Shown here piece by piece: positions 1 to 8,653 of a stretch of 31,416 nucleotides of DNA. The stretch is from CAYRFQ01 sp964423615. Lineage in GTDB: Bacteria; Planctomycetota; Planctomycetia; Gemmatales; Gemmataceae. The position numbers and the translations under genes are program-made. The number at the start of each line of letters is the position of its first letter. Position 1 is the stretch's first letter. The notes beneath the pieces were generated by a model. It made no database searches. It was not told where the DNA came from and saw only the letters and a list, made by a program, of their open reading frames with translations. The stretch lies in the NCBI GenBank assembly GCA_964423615.1, contig CAYRFQ010000094.1, positions 1 through 31,416 on the forward strand. The letters are read 5' to 3'.

Positions 1-1085
1 GCCCGGCCAACCCAACGTATCGCAACAACGCTTGCGAACCATGACAAAACTGATCCAAGAACTGACGCACTCGATCCCGAAGCCCCACCCAGTTTGCGGC
101 CATCCGGTGCAAGTTCAAAACACTTTGCCGAAGCCAACGCCACAGCTTCTCAATCGGGTTGAGCCAAGGCGAGTACGTCGGCAACCACACGGCCTCGATC
201 TTGGGCCAGTGCTCCAACGCCTCAAGGACCTCTGGATGGGTGTGGATCGACCAGTTGTCTTGGATCACATAGACCACCTCAGCTCGGTCGTAGACGTCGG
301 CCAAACGCTCGTACATGGCAATGACTTTCTCCCGTCCGCACTTGTATCCATCGAGATAATCGACGCGACCGGTCCGAGCGTTGAGGGCTCCGATGATGCG
401 CCATTGCTGTTGTTTGGTTCCTTGCCGATCGGCCAACACACCATCGGCGTCGGCCCAATCTCTCGATTCGCAGGGCCAGCGATAATAACTCATCTCATCG
501 AGAAACACACTCACGACTCGCTCCGGAGTGATAGCCGTGTGGCGAAGGCACTGGTCGAGGTAATCGCATTTGTCCAAGTACTCCGGGTCGGGACTGAAGT
601 GTTGGACTTTCGCACTTCGCAACTTCAGTCCCAGACGACCAGGCAGCCGCGATATGCCCGAGAGACTGTAGTGGGCCAACGATTCGATACTGGCGCGGAT
701 CGTGCGAAGCGTCCAGCGAGACGGTTTGGGGCCGTTGGGATGGGGACTCGCTTCTTGGCGAGCTTTCTCGTCGGGTCCCTGGCGCAGAGTCTCTTGGAGT
801 TGTTGTTTTTGGTCAAAAGCAACTTCGTCGGTCGCCGCCGTGTTGTCGACCTCTTAAGCCATCGAGTCCATTGGTTTGGTAGGCATCGAGCCAACCATAG
901 ACGGTGTCGGGGTCTCTGGGCTTCAGGAGCCCTTCTTGAGCCACCCGATGGGCCGAGCGTCCGTCAGCGATCTGGAGCATGGCCGCGGAGCGTTCGCGGA
1001 CGTAGGGTTTGGGGTCGTGGTCTCTAGCCTCGAGCAGTTCGTGGCGTTGAGATTGGGTCAGGGTCAAAGTACGTCGGTGAGCCAT
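1..1085 (-). CDS. IS630-type transposase, partial, with +1 frameshift
   Basis: Cut-and-paste DDE transposase of the IS630/Tc1 type. The N-terminal part (1085 down to the TGA at 815-813) is a helix-turn-helix DNA-binding region. The catalytic part continues in the +1 frame to the window edge. In that frame I read the three acidic motifs: FLDEMSYYRWP (first Asp, near 500), VIQDNWSIH (second Asp, near 255) and SPWLNPIEKLW (Glu, near 140). The two frames overlap only around 812-855, because the catalytic frame has a TAA just upstream. The start at 1085 is an ATG with a weak GGA upstream; an ATG at 1160 is also in frame. The C-terminus runs off the window at base 1, so the left end and its inverted repeat cannot be seen. 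The element may still be active if the shift is programmed; otherwise it is a broken copy. Confidence 0.85.
812..818 (-). promoter_or_regulatory. Possible +1 ribosomal frameshift site (UUU UGA C)
   Basis: On the minus strand the N-terminal frame reads TGC TTT TGA. Slipping one base forward on TTT gives TTT GAC CAA and enters the catalytic frame exactly. The layout resembles the +1 site of prfB (CUU UGA C), where a slippery codon precedes a slowly decoded UGA. I see no convincing internal Shine-Dalgarno stimulator, so a chance frameshift mutation is the alternative. Confidence 0.4.
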
Positions 1086-1880
1086 CACGTTTCCAAGAAG
1101 AACAAGGTCAAAAAGGGCGAACTCTGTTTCTACGAAATCTTTACCGATTTTGATCGTCAAAACTCATAAGGGTCGACGAATATTCGTCTCGCGTTCCCCG
1201 TGCCAAGTGTTTGGCACACAGATAACTGTTGACGACGACAGGCAGTGGCGTTTCCATGAGTTGGCTCCGATAAGGTGAATGGAATCCTTGCCCAACCAAT
1301 CTTGGAACAACCGATTTTGCTGGTTGCCGTACCTGGCAAAAATGGGGCGATTTCTCAAACTCTACTCGCGGAAAGAGACTTGAATGGCATGAGGTGAGTA
1401 GGTGGAAACTAATTCAGATCCGGACGTGCCGGATTGCATGAAATGTAAGGAAGCTTGCGTTTGCAAGACTGATTAAAACAATGACGGATGCAACGAATAA
1501 TTGCGAGTTTGCCCAATCAATGCGAAAACTACCGCGGTATGAGGGGACCGCTGTCGGCAACTGCTCAAATTATGAAAAATCGGGGGACGAGTACCCTGTG
1601 AACATCTGGAACGGCAAACTGTTGCAGTCGAATAGACTCCAGGTAACAACCTCAGCTAACTTGGCGTAGAGTGCGTTACTCGACACTCCTCGATGCTTGG
1701 CAAGAAAACTTCAATCTAATGTATATCTTAATTCACATTGCGTTTTTCGCATCTACTGTCAAGAAATGGAGAGAGTTACGTCTGTAGGTTCACCTTCCAT
1801 GGGCCTCGAATTCCTCAAATTTACGGCACGGACTTCCACGAGCAGATGTCAGATTGGGATATAAGCGGATGGCGGGTCGT
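1086..1880. other. Non-coding stretch between transposase and kinase gene
   Basis: No credible gene is seen. Short open frames here (for example 1481-1669 on the plus strand) lack a ribosome binding site and recognisable motifs. A 7-bp perfect hairpin (GTGCCAA/TTGGCAC, 4-base loop) lies near 1200-1217 but has no T-tract. The right end of the IS630 element should lie in the first part of this stretch, but its terminal repeat cannot be fixed without the left end. Confidence 0.5.
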
Positions 1881-4800
1881 TTAGTTGGGTCCTACCGACC
1901 AAATCCGAAGACCGGAATCGAATAAATCACCCCCGCTTGCAATTCGATTGCCATCCGGGCTGAATCGAACAACCCCGACGCCGGTGGGCAAATCGGATCC
2001 GTCCAGTTTAAGCAACTCCTCACCGAAGCGGGTGTCCCAGATTCGGATCGTTTTGTCCTTGCCTCCGCTGACAATTCGCTTGCCGTCCGCACTGGCGGTA
2101 ACGCTGTTGACTTTTTCCGAGTGTCCTCTCAGTACAACAATCTGCTCGCTGGTAGCGACATCCCACACGCGAATTGTTTTGTCCGAACCGCAGCTCACGA
2201 TCCGGTCGCTGTCGGGGCAGAAAACGACGTCATGAATCTCCGCCGTGTGACCTGTAAAGCTGCGTAACTTTTGGCCGGACTTGGCGTCCCATAGCAGCAG
2301 AATCCCGGATTCTTTTCCGCGGGAAACGAGGTACTTTCCGTTTGGGCTATACACTGTCGGTCCAACGGCGCCATCTAGCTTAAGAAGCTTGATTCCGGTA
2401 CGACTATCGAGAATGTCGGTTTGCTTCCAACCAGAAACGGCGAGCCGGTTGCCGTCCGGGGAAAACGCGATAACGTTGGTGCGGGTGATGGGCGAGAAAT
2501 ATGCTGGCGGCCTGTCGACAACCAACAGCTCCTTGCCCGTGTCCGTGTCCCAGATCCGAACCGGTGTTTTTTTGACCAGACGAACCCGGCCGACGCTTAC
2601 TCCGGCGATCCGCTTGCCGTCCGGGCTGACGGCGACACTACTTATTGCGGTGCCGAAAGGGATACGCGAAGTTCTCAGTTCTTTGCCGGTTGTGAGATCC
2701 CACAGGTTCAGCGTCTTGTCGTGACTGGAACTGACCAATCGGTTTCGGCCTGGAATAAACGCCACGCTGGAGATTCCCGCACGATGTCCTTTCAGCGGCA
2801 AATATTCTTGATTACCGTTGGAATTCCAGATTCGTACTTCGCGTGTGCTGCTGACGCTGACTATTTGATTATCCGGACAGAAGCGAACGTTGTTGACGGT
2901 TCCGGTGTGCCCCTTGAGCACTTTGTTAACGCTGCCAGCTTCAGCCTTCCAAACCCGGACAGTGGAATCTTCCGCTCCACTTACAATCTGCTTGCCGTCC
3001 GGACTGAAAGCGACACATTTAATGACGCCGGAATGTCCATCCAGCTTGTGGATCAGTTGACCGGACTTCACATTCCATAATCGCAATTCAAACACTTTCG
3101 TGGGTTCCCATCGGCCTCGAAATCCACCGCCCCCGGACACCAACTTTGTTCCGTCCGGACTGAACGCCAAACAAAAGACATCACACTCGTGATATTCGGC
3201 CATCCTGAGAGGCTGATCTTTATCGATGTCCCAAATTGTGACAGAGCAGCGACCATTGCCACCATTTCGCCCGGATCCGGCAGCAAGTTTCTTGCCGTCG
3301 GGACTGAAGGCAAGGCTAATGACTACGGTGGACCCCCACTTAGTTGACCAAATCCGTTTACCCGTGGCAACATCCCAAACTTTCAGATCACCATTTTGAC
3401 TGCCATACGCAACCAGTTTGCCGTCTCTTGAAAAAGTCACACAACGAATTTCATCACTGCCGGCGTCGATGATTTGTTTATTTTCTCCCGTTTCGGCATC
3501 CCAAATGCGGATACGACTGTCGTTAGTGTATGTGCTTCTACCCTCTGGTTTGAACCAGTGGGAACTACATGCGACAAACTTGCCGTCGGGACTGTACACA
3601 ATGTGTCTCATGGAGTTCGCCTGGCCCTTACAGGCGAGGACTTCTTCGCCAGTGTCGGTATCCAGGATGCGTACTTCAGACGGACGGTAAGTTTTCGAAT
3701 ACCTGCTCGAAAAGTAAGATTTTTTGTAGAATGTGACCGCAATTCTCTTCCCATCAGGACTGACCACTCCCCCGGAATACTTGTCGTCCAACAAGTAGGA
3801 CGGTCCCTTCCAAAGATTCAGAAAGTAATAATATTCAACGTTGCGCAAGTCCTTCTGAGTCTGTTTCAGAAACTTGAGTGCCGCGGATTTGTTACCAGCC
3901 TTCCAGGACAGCTCGGCCAAAAGCAGCAGATTTCGGTAAGACCGTAGTTGGGCAATATCCCGCTCCCGTTCGGCTTTTTCCTGTTGCTCCTCGGCTATCT
4001 TCTTTTGCGCCTCTGCTGCCCGGGTTTTCTTGTCGGCGATATCATGTTGCTTGCGTTCCAGGAATGCCTGTTCCATTGCATCCAGAGCGAAATACGATGA
4101 AACCACAGTACCCAGTACAAGTGCAATCACCAGCGAAGCACTCAGTGAGGCAACCATCGGATTCCGTTTGCACCAACGCCAGAGGCGTTCTGCCCGGCTA
4201 ACCGGGCGGGCGAGAATCGGCACGCCGGCTTGAAATCGGTCTAATTCCTCAGCCAAATCGGCGGCGGTCGCGTAGCGTTTATGTGGTTCTTTTTCCAGGC
4301 ACCTGAGGCAGATGGTTTCCAGGTCTTTCGGAATGCCGGTTTGCAACTCGGACGGCGGCGTCGGTGGATCGTTGATGACCTTGGCCAAGATGTCGAACCG
4401 TGAGGTCGCGCTGAATGGCCGCTGACACGTCAGGCACTCATACAAAATCGCGCCAAGCGCATAAACGTCCGTCCAAGCACCAACGAGATGATTCTCTCCT
4501 TTTGCCTGCTCGGGAGCCATGTAAGCCGGCGTCCCCATGATCGCGTTTTCCACGGTCAGGCCGTCGTCGGCCTGCGTGTCCTTGGCCAGGCCGAAGTCGG
4601 TGATTTTTGGCGTATTCTGCCGGTTCATCAAGATGTTACCCGGTTTCAAATCCCGGTGCACCACGCCCTTTTCATGGGCCGCTTGCATGCCGCGAGCCAA
4701 CTGCTCGACCAGCCGTGCAGCTTCGGACGCGTTCAGTCGCTGGCGTTTGAGCCTGTCGGCGAGATTGCCCCCTTCCGTCAGTTCCAGCGCGAAATAATGC

Positions 4801-5594
4801 TTACCGTTGTGTTCTCCGACGTCGTGGATCTGCACGATCGCTGCATGATGCAATCTGGCAACGGCTTTGGCCTCGCGTTCGAAGCGTAGCACCCGATCCG
4901 ATGAGGCCCGCTCACCCTGCAATATCATCTTGAGAGCGACAAGCCGATCCAAACCCAGGTGGCGGGCTTTGTAAACGACACCCATCGCACCGCGGCCGAG
5001 TTCGCCAAGGATTTCATAGCCGGGAATCATGTCCCGGTTGGCTGTCGCTTGTTGGCCAATCGTAGATGTCGGATTTGATTGACCCTGGAAATATTGCTCG
5101 GCGGAGACCGTTCGTTGCGAGTCGAATTGTCGGATCAGCTCGGCCTTAAGTGAAGGAAATCGGCGAATGTACTCGTCGACGGTTGGACTCGCCCCACGCT
5201 TGAGACGCACGCATACGTGCTCGGCAATAAGATCGAGCATCACCGGTTTGAAGTGCACAATCGATGGATGATGCTTGAGGTAAAACTCCAACAACCCATT
5301 CTGGCCGGCCTTTCGGCGTTGGGCCACGTCCTGACGAAAAAAATCCAACTGCTGTGCGTCTGCAAACCTGCCCAGGAGATCACTCCAGTTCGCCGTGTCG
5401 GGCCCCATCCGGCCGAGATCGAAGCCCAGTTCCGACGTGGTTTGCATCCTGAGCAACTCATCAATTTCACGGAACAGCTCCGGATCATTACGCCGAAGGT
5501 CATCCAGGTAAACCGCTCTCTGGTCGGGCTCCAACTCCAGTGCTCGCTCGTGCGCTTCGGTGAGCCGTTTCCATTTCTGCTGTTCAGGCGTCAT
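1881..5594 (-). CDS. Membrane Ser/Thr protein kinase with C-terminal WD40 repeats
   Basis: A 1237-residue Hanks-type kinase. Residues 1-60 form a helical N-terminal module shared with the other kinases in this window, followed by a second helical region to about 190. The kinase domain spans about 193-455 with a complete set of catalytic elements: glycine loop GELGRGAMGVVY (197-208), Lys222, HRD 313-315, DFG 333-335 and APE 360-362. A hydrophobic segment at about 481-503 is the single membrane span. A charged Gln/Glu/Lys-rich coiled coil follows (about 505-555). From about 605 to the end I count roughly 14 WD40 blades (recurring FSPDGK and RIWD motifs), enough for two seven-bladed propellers. 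The expected topology is kinase inside and propellers outside, as sensor or scaffold. The start ATG overlaps the end of the sigma factor gene by 11 bp, so the two are translationally coupled. The substrate is unknown; the sigma factor is the obvious candidate. Confidence 0.93.
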   Translation of the reverse strand: MTPEQQKWKRLTEAHERALELEPDQRAVYLDDLRRNDPELFREIDELLRMQTTSELGFDLGRMGPDTANWSDLLGRFADAQQLDFFRQDVAQRRKAGQNGLLEFYLKHHPSIVHFKPVMLDLIAEHVCVRLKRGASPTVDEYIRRFPSLKAELIRQFDSQRTVSAEQYFQGQSNPTSTIGQQATANRDMIPGYEILGELGRGAMGVVYKARHLGLDRLVALKMILQGERASSDRVLRFEREAKAVARLHHAAIVQIHDVGEHNGKHYFALELTEGGNLADRLKRQRLNASEAARLVEQLARGMQAAHEKGVVHRDLKPGNILMNRQNTPKITDFGLAKDTQADDGLTVENAIMGTPAYMAPEQAKGENHLVGAWTDVYALGAILYECLTCQRPFSATSRFDILAKVINDPPTPPSELQTGIPKDLETICLRCLEKEPHKRYATAADLAEELDRFQAGVPILARPVSRAERLWRWCKRNPMVASLSASLVIALVLGTVVSSYFALDAMEQAFLERKQHDIADKKTRAAEAQKKIAEEQQEKAERERDIAQLRSYRNLLLLAELSWKAGNKSAALKFLKQTQKDLRNVEYYYFLNLWKGPSYLLDDKYSGGVVSPDGKRIAVTFYKKSYFSSRYSKTYRPSEVRILDTDTGEEVLACKGQANSMRHIVYSPDGKFVACSSHWFKPEGRSTYTNDSRIRIWDAETGENKQIIDAGSDEIRCVTFSRDGKLVAYGSQNGDLKVWDVATGKRIWSTKWGSTVVISLAFSPDGKKLAAGSGRNGGNGRCSVTIWDIDKDQPLRMAEYHECDVFCLAFSPDGTKLVSGGGGFRGRWEPTKVFELRLWNVKSGQLIHKLDGHSGVIKCVAFSPDGKQIVSGAEDSTVRVWKAEAGSVNKVLKGHTGTVNNVRFCPDNQIVSVSSTREVRIWNSNGNQEYLPLKGHRAGISSVAFIPGRNRLVSSSHDKTLNLWDLTTGKELRTSRIPFGTAISSVAVSPDGKRIAGVSVGRVRLVKKTPVRIWDTDTGKELLVVDRPPAYFSPITRTNVIAFSPDGNRLAVSGWKQTDILDSRTGIKLLKLDGAVGPTVYSPNGKYLVSRGKESGILLLWDAKSGQKLRSFTGHTAEIHDVVFCPDSDRIVSCGSDKTIRVWDVATSEQIVVLRGHSEKVNSVTASADGKRIVSGGKDKTIRIWDTRFGEELLKLDGSDLPTGVGVVRFSPDGNRIASGGDLFDSGLRIWSVGPN

Positions 5595-6174
5595 CTCGGT
5601 AAACCCTCAACTCATTTTGCACCCAATGTTGGGCTCGCGCGAAGCATCCCTTGACCCTGGTCTCACTCATCTCCAGGCGTTCCGCAATCTCGGCATATGT
5701 GCAGTTCAGAAATGTGCGAATTCGAAACACCGCCGCCTCGTCGGGAGCGAACGCTTGAAAGCGGTCAAGCGCCCCCTGAAGATCAATCAGCACGTCGTTG
5801 AAGGCTTGTGCCTGGTGACCACCTTCAAGATCACTTTCGATCGCGACATGGTGGTTGTCGCCGCCGCGCTTCATGGCTTTTTTCTTGCGGGCGGAATCAA
5901 TCATCAAATCGTGTATCTTGATGGACACCCACGAGTAGAATCGCCGCCGATCACCCGGACGCCAGTCCGTTTTGTTGTTGCCCACAACTCGTAAAAAGGC
6001 CTCGTCGACAAGATAGGTCGTTGACATGCTCAACTCGTTTGCAGTTCGATTCTTGCGCGCGGCAGCAATCGCTCGTAACTCTTGTTCGACCAAAACGTAA
6101 AGCTGATTTGCAGCGGAAACGTCTCCGGATTCTGCTTGTTGGAGCAAGACCGTCAATTCACCTGGTTCGTCCAT
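5584..6174 (-). CDS. ECF-type sigma factor (Sigma70_ECF family)
   Basis: A 196-residue extracytoplasmic-function sigma factor that would direct RNA polymerase to specific promoters. Region 2 includes TTYLVDEAFLRVV and the planctomycete-type stretch FYSWVSIKIHDLMIDSARKK ending in KRGG. Region 4 is a helix-turn-helix near the C-terminus (CTYAEIAERLEMSETRVKGC). The length fits the family and there is no extra regulatory domain. A GGGAG lies a short distance before the ATG. It is the first gene of an operon with the kinase, overlapping by 11 bp, and no anti-sigma factor is visible. In the known EcfP-PknT pair of Vibrio parahaemolyticus a sigma factor of this broad class is activated by phosphorylation; control by the neighbouring kinase is therefore plausible here, but inferred. 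It is divergent from the caspase operon across a 204-bp gap. Confidence 0.93.
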   Translation of the reverse strand: MDEPGELTVLLQQAESGDVSAANQLYVLVEQELRAIAAARKNRTANELSMSTTYLVDEAFLRVVGNNKTDWRPGDRRRFYSWVSIKIHDLMIDSARKKKAMKRGGDNHHVAIESDLEGGHQAQAFNDVLIDLQGALDRFQAFAPDEAAVFRIRTFLNCTYAEIAERLEMSETRVKGCFARAQHWVQNELRVYRDDA

Positions 6175-6367
6175 CCCAAACTCTCCCGAAAAACGAGCCG
6201 TTCACCTCTCTTGTTTCGGTCATCCCTACCGTTTGATTATTTTTTCAGACTTTTTGTGCCTACTTTTGCGGTCTGCTTAATACACGCGAGAACATTTCTG
6301 TTCGCGAAGTGAATTTGGCAGGGCACAAGTGGCTTTTTGTACATGCAGTGTAACGACCTAATTGTTT

Positions 6368-6372
6368 GGAGG
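6368..6372 (+). promoter_or_regulatory. Ribosome binding site that fixes the start at 6379
   Basis: GGAGG, six bases before the ATG at 6379. It favours this start over the upstream ATG at 6337 (no such site) and over the ATG at 6496 that directly precedes the signal-like hydrophobic stretch. Confidence 0.7.
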
Positions 6373-6378
6373 ATTATT

Positions 6379-7854
6379 ATGAAAACACCATCGCTTTTGA
6401 ACCGGGTAGGCAAATATGCCCCGTCCTCTCCCGGCGTCCCGCCCTTTTCTTCAAGTGGAAAAGAAATTTCTTACTGCCAGTTCGAGTCACCGCGAATGTC
6501 TAATCGCCTTGTGAAATACTGGACCGTTGTCGCCATCGCCCTCACCTTTCTACTCCCTGCCTCTTCAATGGGTCAACGGAATTTAATCATCAAAATCAAA
6601 AACCCGAAATCGACATTCCGGGTTACAGCCTCGGCAGACCGAACCCCTCCCATTTATAAAGGAGGCGAATCCTTCAAACTAACCTTACGCACGACAGCGG
6701 ATGCTTTTGTCTATGCCTTCAATTGCACGGAAGATGGGGAAGTCTACTGCCTCTTCCCCAACCAGATCCAAACGGAGAACTACATCAAGGCCAACTCAGT
6801 TGTGACCATTCCCCCCGAGAAAGCGGAATATGAAATCGGCGTGGTGGCCCCCTTCGGGAGCGAATATGTCAAGGTCATCGCAAGCAAGAAAAAACTGAAT
6901 AGCCTCGATTTACAAACGCTGCAAAAAGCCGTGGCAACACAAATCAAGTCTCCCGGGGCGATCAAACTCCTTCAAGAACTGCGAAAAAAAGATTCACACG
7001 AATGGGCGGAAGATGCCGTGTTGATCCAAACAGTGGCTGCGGAAAAAAAGGGCCGAACTAAACCGAAGAATGAGTCAATGGCCGAGCGGAAGCAAAAACG
7101 ACATCGACCCAAACTTATTGCCCTGCACATTGGCCTGAGCTACTACGAAGATCGAGGTGGTTTCCGTAACAGTGCCTGTGCCAGGGATGCCCAGGCGATG
7201 GCCAAAGTGATGAGGGATAAGGCCGGGTTCCAGGTTCAGACGATGCTCAACAAGGATGCTACCCGGAGCCGGATTATCGCAGCCCTGCAAGCGCTGGAGA
7301 CCACGACAGCTCCAGGAGATATTATTGCCATTCACTGGTCTGGTAGTATCCACTATCAGCAGACATCCGGCCGACAGGTCGATGCGTTGGTTCCTTTCGA
7401 TGCCGAGATGACCACGGTCACCGGAAGAACTCGATCCCTCATCACCGAGAATGACCTGGCGGAGATCCTCGGCCGCCTCAAAGGCCGGCAGATCATCTGC
7501 CTGTTCGAAACTTACCGCTATTGCGAGTCACGTTTCGGTAGCCGAAGCATTAACGGCATTTTTGACAATCTGGTCAAAAGTCTAGCCGAGGTCCGTGGCG
7601 GGCAACCCAATCTGGTATTGATCGAAAGTTGCCAAAAGTCACAGAAGCCTTATGTGCATAAAGAATCCCATCTGAGCGTGATGACCCATTACTTCGCCAA
7701 TACCCTTAACAAGACCGCTGATACTGCGACTGTCGGCCAGCTGTATCAACAGATCGCGGATCAAGTTGAAACGTACGTCCGCGGTACTTACAAAGAGAGT
7801 CAGCGCCCTTCGCTCAGTTACCATGGGAGTCTCCATTTCTCGCTCGTTCGATGA
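6379..7854 (+). CDS. DUF4384 plus caspase-like protein with lost catalytic dyad
   Basis: A 491-residue protein. A 39-residue leader precedes a hydrophobic signal-like segment (about 40-66, ending PASSMGQ), so export is likely. Residues about 79-173 match DUF4384: tandem short strands with YKGGESFKLTLRT and CLFPNQ. A caspase/peptidase C14-like fold follows (about 245-485), recognised by ALHIGLSYYED, CARDAQAMAKVM, GDIIAIHWSGS and a C-terminal TVGQLYQQI helix. At the position of the catalytic His (usually SGHG) the protein has SGSI (Ser323), and at the position of the catalytic Cys (usually DxCHSG) it reads FETYRY (Thr378). Both catalytic residues therefore appear lost, making it a pseudo-caspase, likely a partner or decoy. 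It is the first gene of a three-gene operon with a DUF4384 protein and an intact caspase. Cys382 lies nearby but out of register; alignment would settle whether it could substitute. Confidence 0.8.
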   Translation: MKTPSLLNRVGKYAPSSPGVPPFSSSGKEISYCQFESPRMSNRLVKYWTVVAIALTFLLPASSMGQRNLIIKIKNPKSTFRVTASADRTPPIYKGGESFKLTLRTTADAFVYAFNCTEDGEVYCLFPNQIQTENYIKANSVVTIPPEKAEYEIGVVAPFGSEYVKVIASKKKLNSLDLQTLQKAVATQIKSPGAIKLLQELRKKDSHEWAEDAVLIQTVAAEKKGRTKPKNESMAERKQKRHRPKLIALHIGLSYYEDRGGFRNSACARDAQAMAKVMRDKAGFQVQTMLNKDATRSRIIAALQALETTTAPGDIIAIHWSGSIHYQQTSGRQVDALVPFDAEMTTVTGRTRSLITENDLAEILGRLKGRQIICLFETYRYCESRFGSRSINGIFDNLVKSLAEVRGGQPNLVLIESCQKSQKPYVHKESHLSVMTHYFANTLNKTADTATVGQLYQQIADQVETYVRGTYKESQRPSLSYHGSLHFSLVR

Positions 7855-7927
7855 ATCTCGGAAAGTCACTCGAAGTTCCCGGAGCGCTTGCCCCGGGAAA
7901 CTCCAACCATCAAGGAGCTTCAGATCA

Positions 7928-8533
7928 ATGGAAGTAACAGAGAATGCTTCACATGCCAAACTCAGGCTACTCTCCACGATCGCATTTCTGGGAGTCGTGA
8001 TGAGTGTCCTGACGATCGTCACCCAGACGTTGGATTTATTCTACATTCCGATGGTCAGCGAATGGGTCGACCACTGGATGGCCCATGAGAAGCTACCAAC
8101 GCGAGCGGAAGTTGCCGACATCAGTGTCACCATGGACCGCGACGACCGAACGTATCTCGCTGGTGACGATTTACAAATCTCTGTCATCAGCGATCAACCA
8201 GGGTACGTGTATGTATTCTCAAAATCCCAGTTCAACACGAAGCTGCTTTACCCGAAAAGGCCCGAACTCTCCAACAGCATCGCACAGAACAAGAAAATCC
8301 GGTGGACGACCAAAGTGGGACCGCCGTTCGGTGAACGTACCCTATGGGTCGTCGTTGCCCACGACCCGTTAACACTATCCGAAATCAGAGGGAGCGTGCC
8401 CACGGATTTGAATGTCCTCTCTGAGGAACAAGTCGAGAAGCTCTATGACCGCCTCAAGGGTCGTGACACTTCGCAAGGCTGGAAATGGGCAGAGGCGAGC
8501 GCGACATTCGAAGTCATCAATCCCCAACCGTGA
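7928..8533 (+). CDS. Membrane-anchored DUF4384 protein
   Basis: A 201-residue protein. An open frame extends upstream to 7766, but the ATG at 7928 is preceded by AAGGAG (7912-7917, spacing 10) and directly gives a membrane-anchor N-terminus, so it is chosen. Residues about 12-40 are one hydrophobic segment, probably an uncleaved anchor. Residues about 62-165 match DUF4384: DRTYLAGDDLQISVISDQ, GYVYVFSKS, LLYPKRPE and WVVVAHDPLTL. This domain is paralogous to that in the preceding pseudo-caspase, which carries the same element order. No catalytic domain is present, so it probably serves binding or recruitment on the outer face of the membrane. It is the middle gene of the caspase operon, with gaps of 73 bp before and 120 bp after. 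The function of DUF4384 is not established. Confidence 0.75.
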   Translation: MEVTENASHAKLRLLSTIAFLGVVMSVLTIVTQTLDLFYIPMVSEWVDHWMAHEKLPTRAEVADISVTMDRDDRTYLAGDDLQISVISDQPGYVYVFSKSQFNTKLLYPKRPELSNSIAQNKKIRWTTKVGPPFGERTLWVVVAHDPLTLSEIRGSVPTDLNVLSEEQVEKLYDRLKGRDTSQGWKWAEASATFEVINPQP

Positions 8534-8653
8534 GACAACCGTTTGTACGCACGTCCAAACTTGTCCCGGTATGTGCCAACAAGCCCGAAGGATGGGACAT
8601 AAATTCCCCTCCATTGACTCCAGTTATCTCAGATTTTTTAGGAGAAAAGACCG

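Noticed and set aside
32..1027. Plus-strand open frame of 331 codons
   Set aside because: It is antisense to the IS630 transposase, whose catalytic motifs are clear on the minus strand; its own translation is low-complexity and Arg-rich without motifs.
1200..1217. 7-bp hairpin near the transposase
   Set aside because: No T-tract and no paired copy elsewhere; too little to call a terminator or an element end.
1481..1669. 62-codon plus-strand open frame
   Set aside because: No ribosome binding site, no recognisable motif and no conserved neighbour; probably chance.
2421..3080. Plus-strand open frame of 219 codons inside the WD40 kinase
   Set aside because: Antisense to regularly spaced WD40 blades, which create periodic open frames on the other strand.
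7766..7927. Upstream extension of the DUF4384 protein
   Set aside because: It overlaps the end of the pseudo-caspase gene and lacks a ribosome site, while AAGGAG precedes the ATG at 7928.
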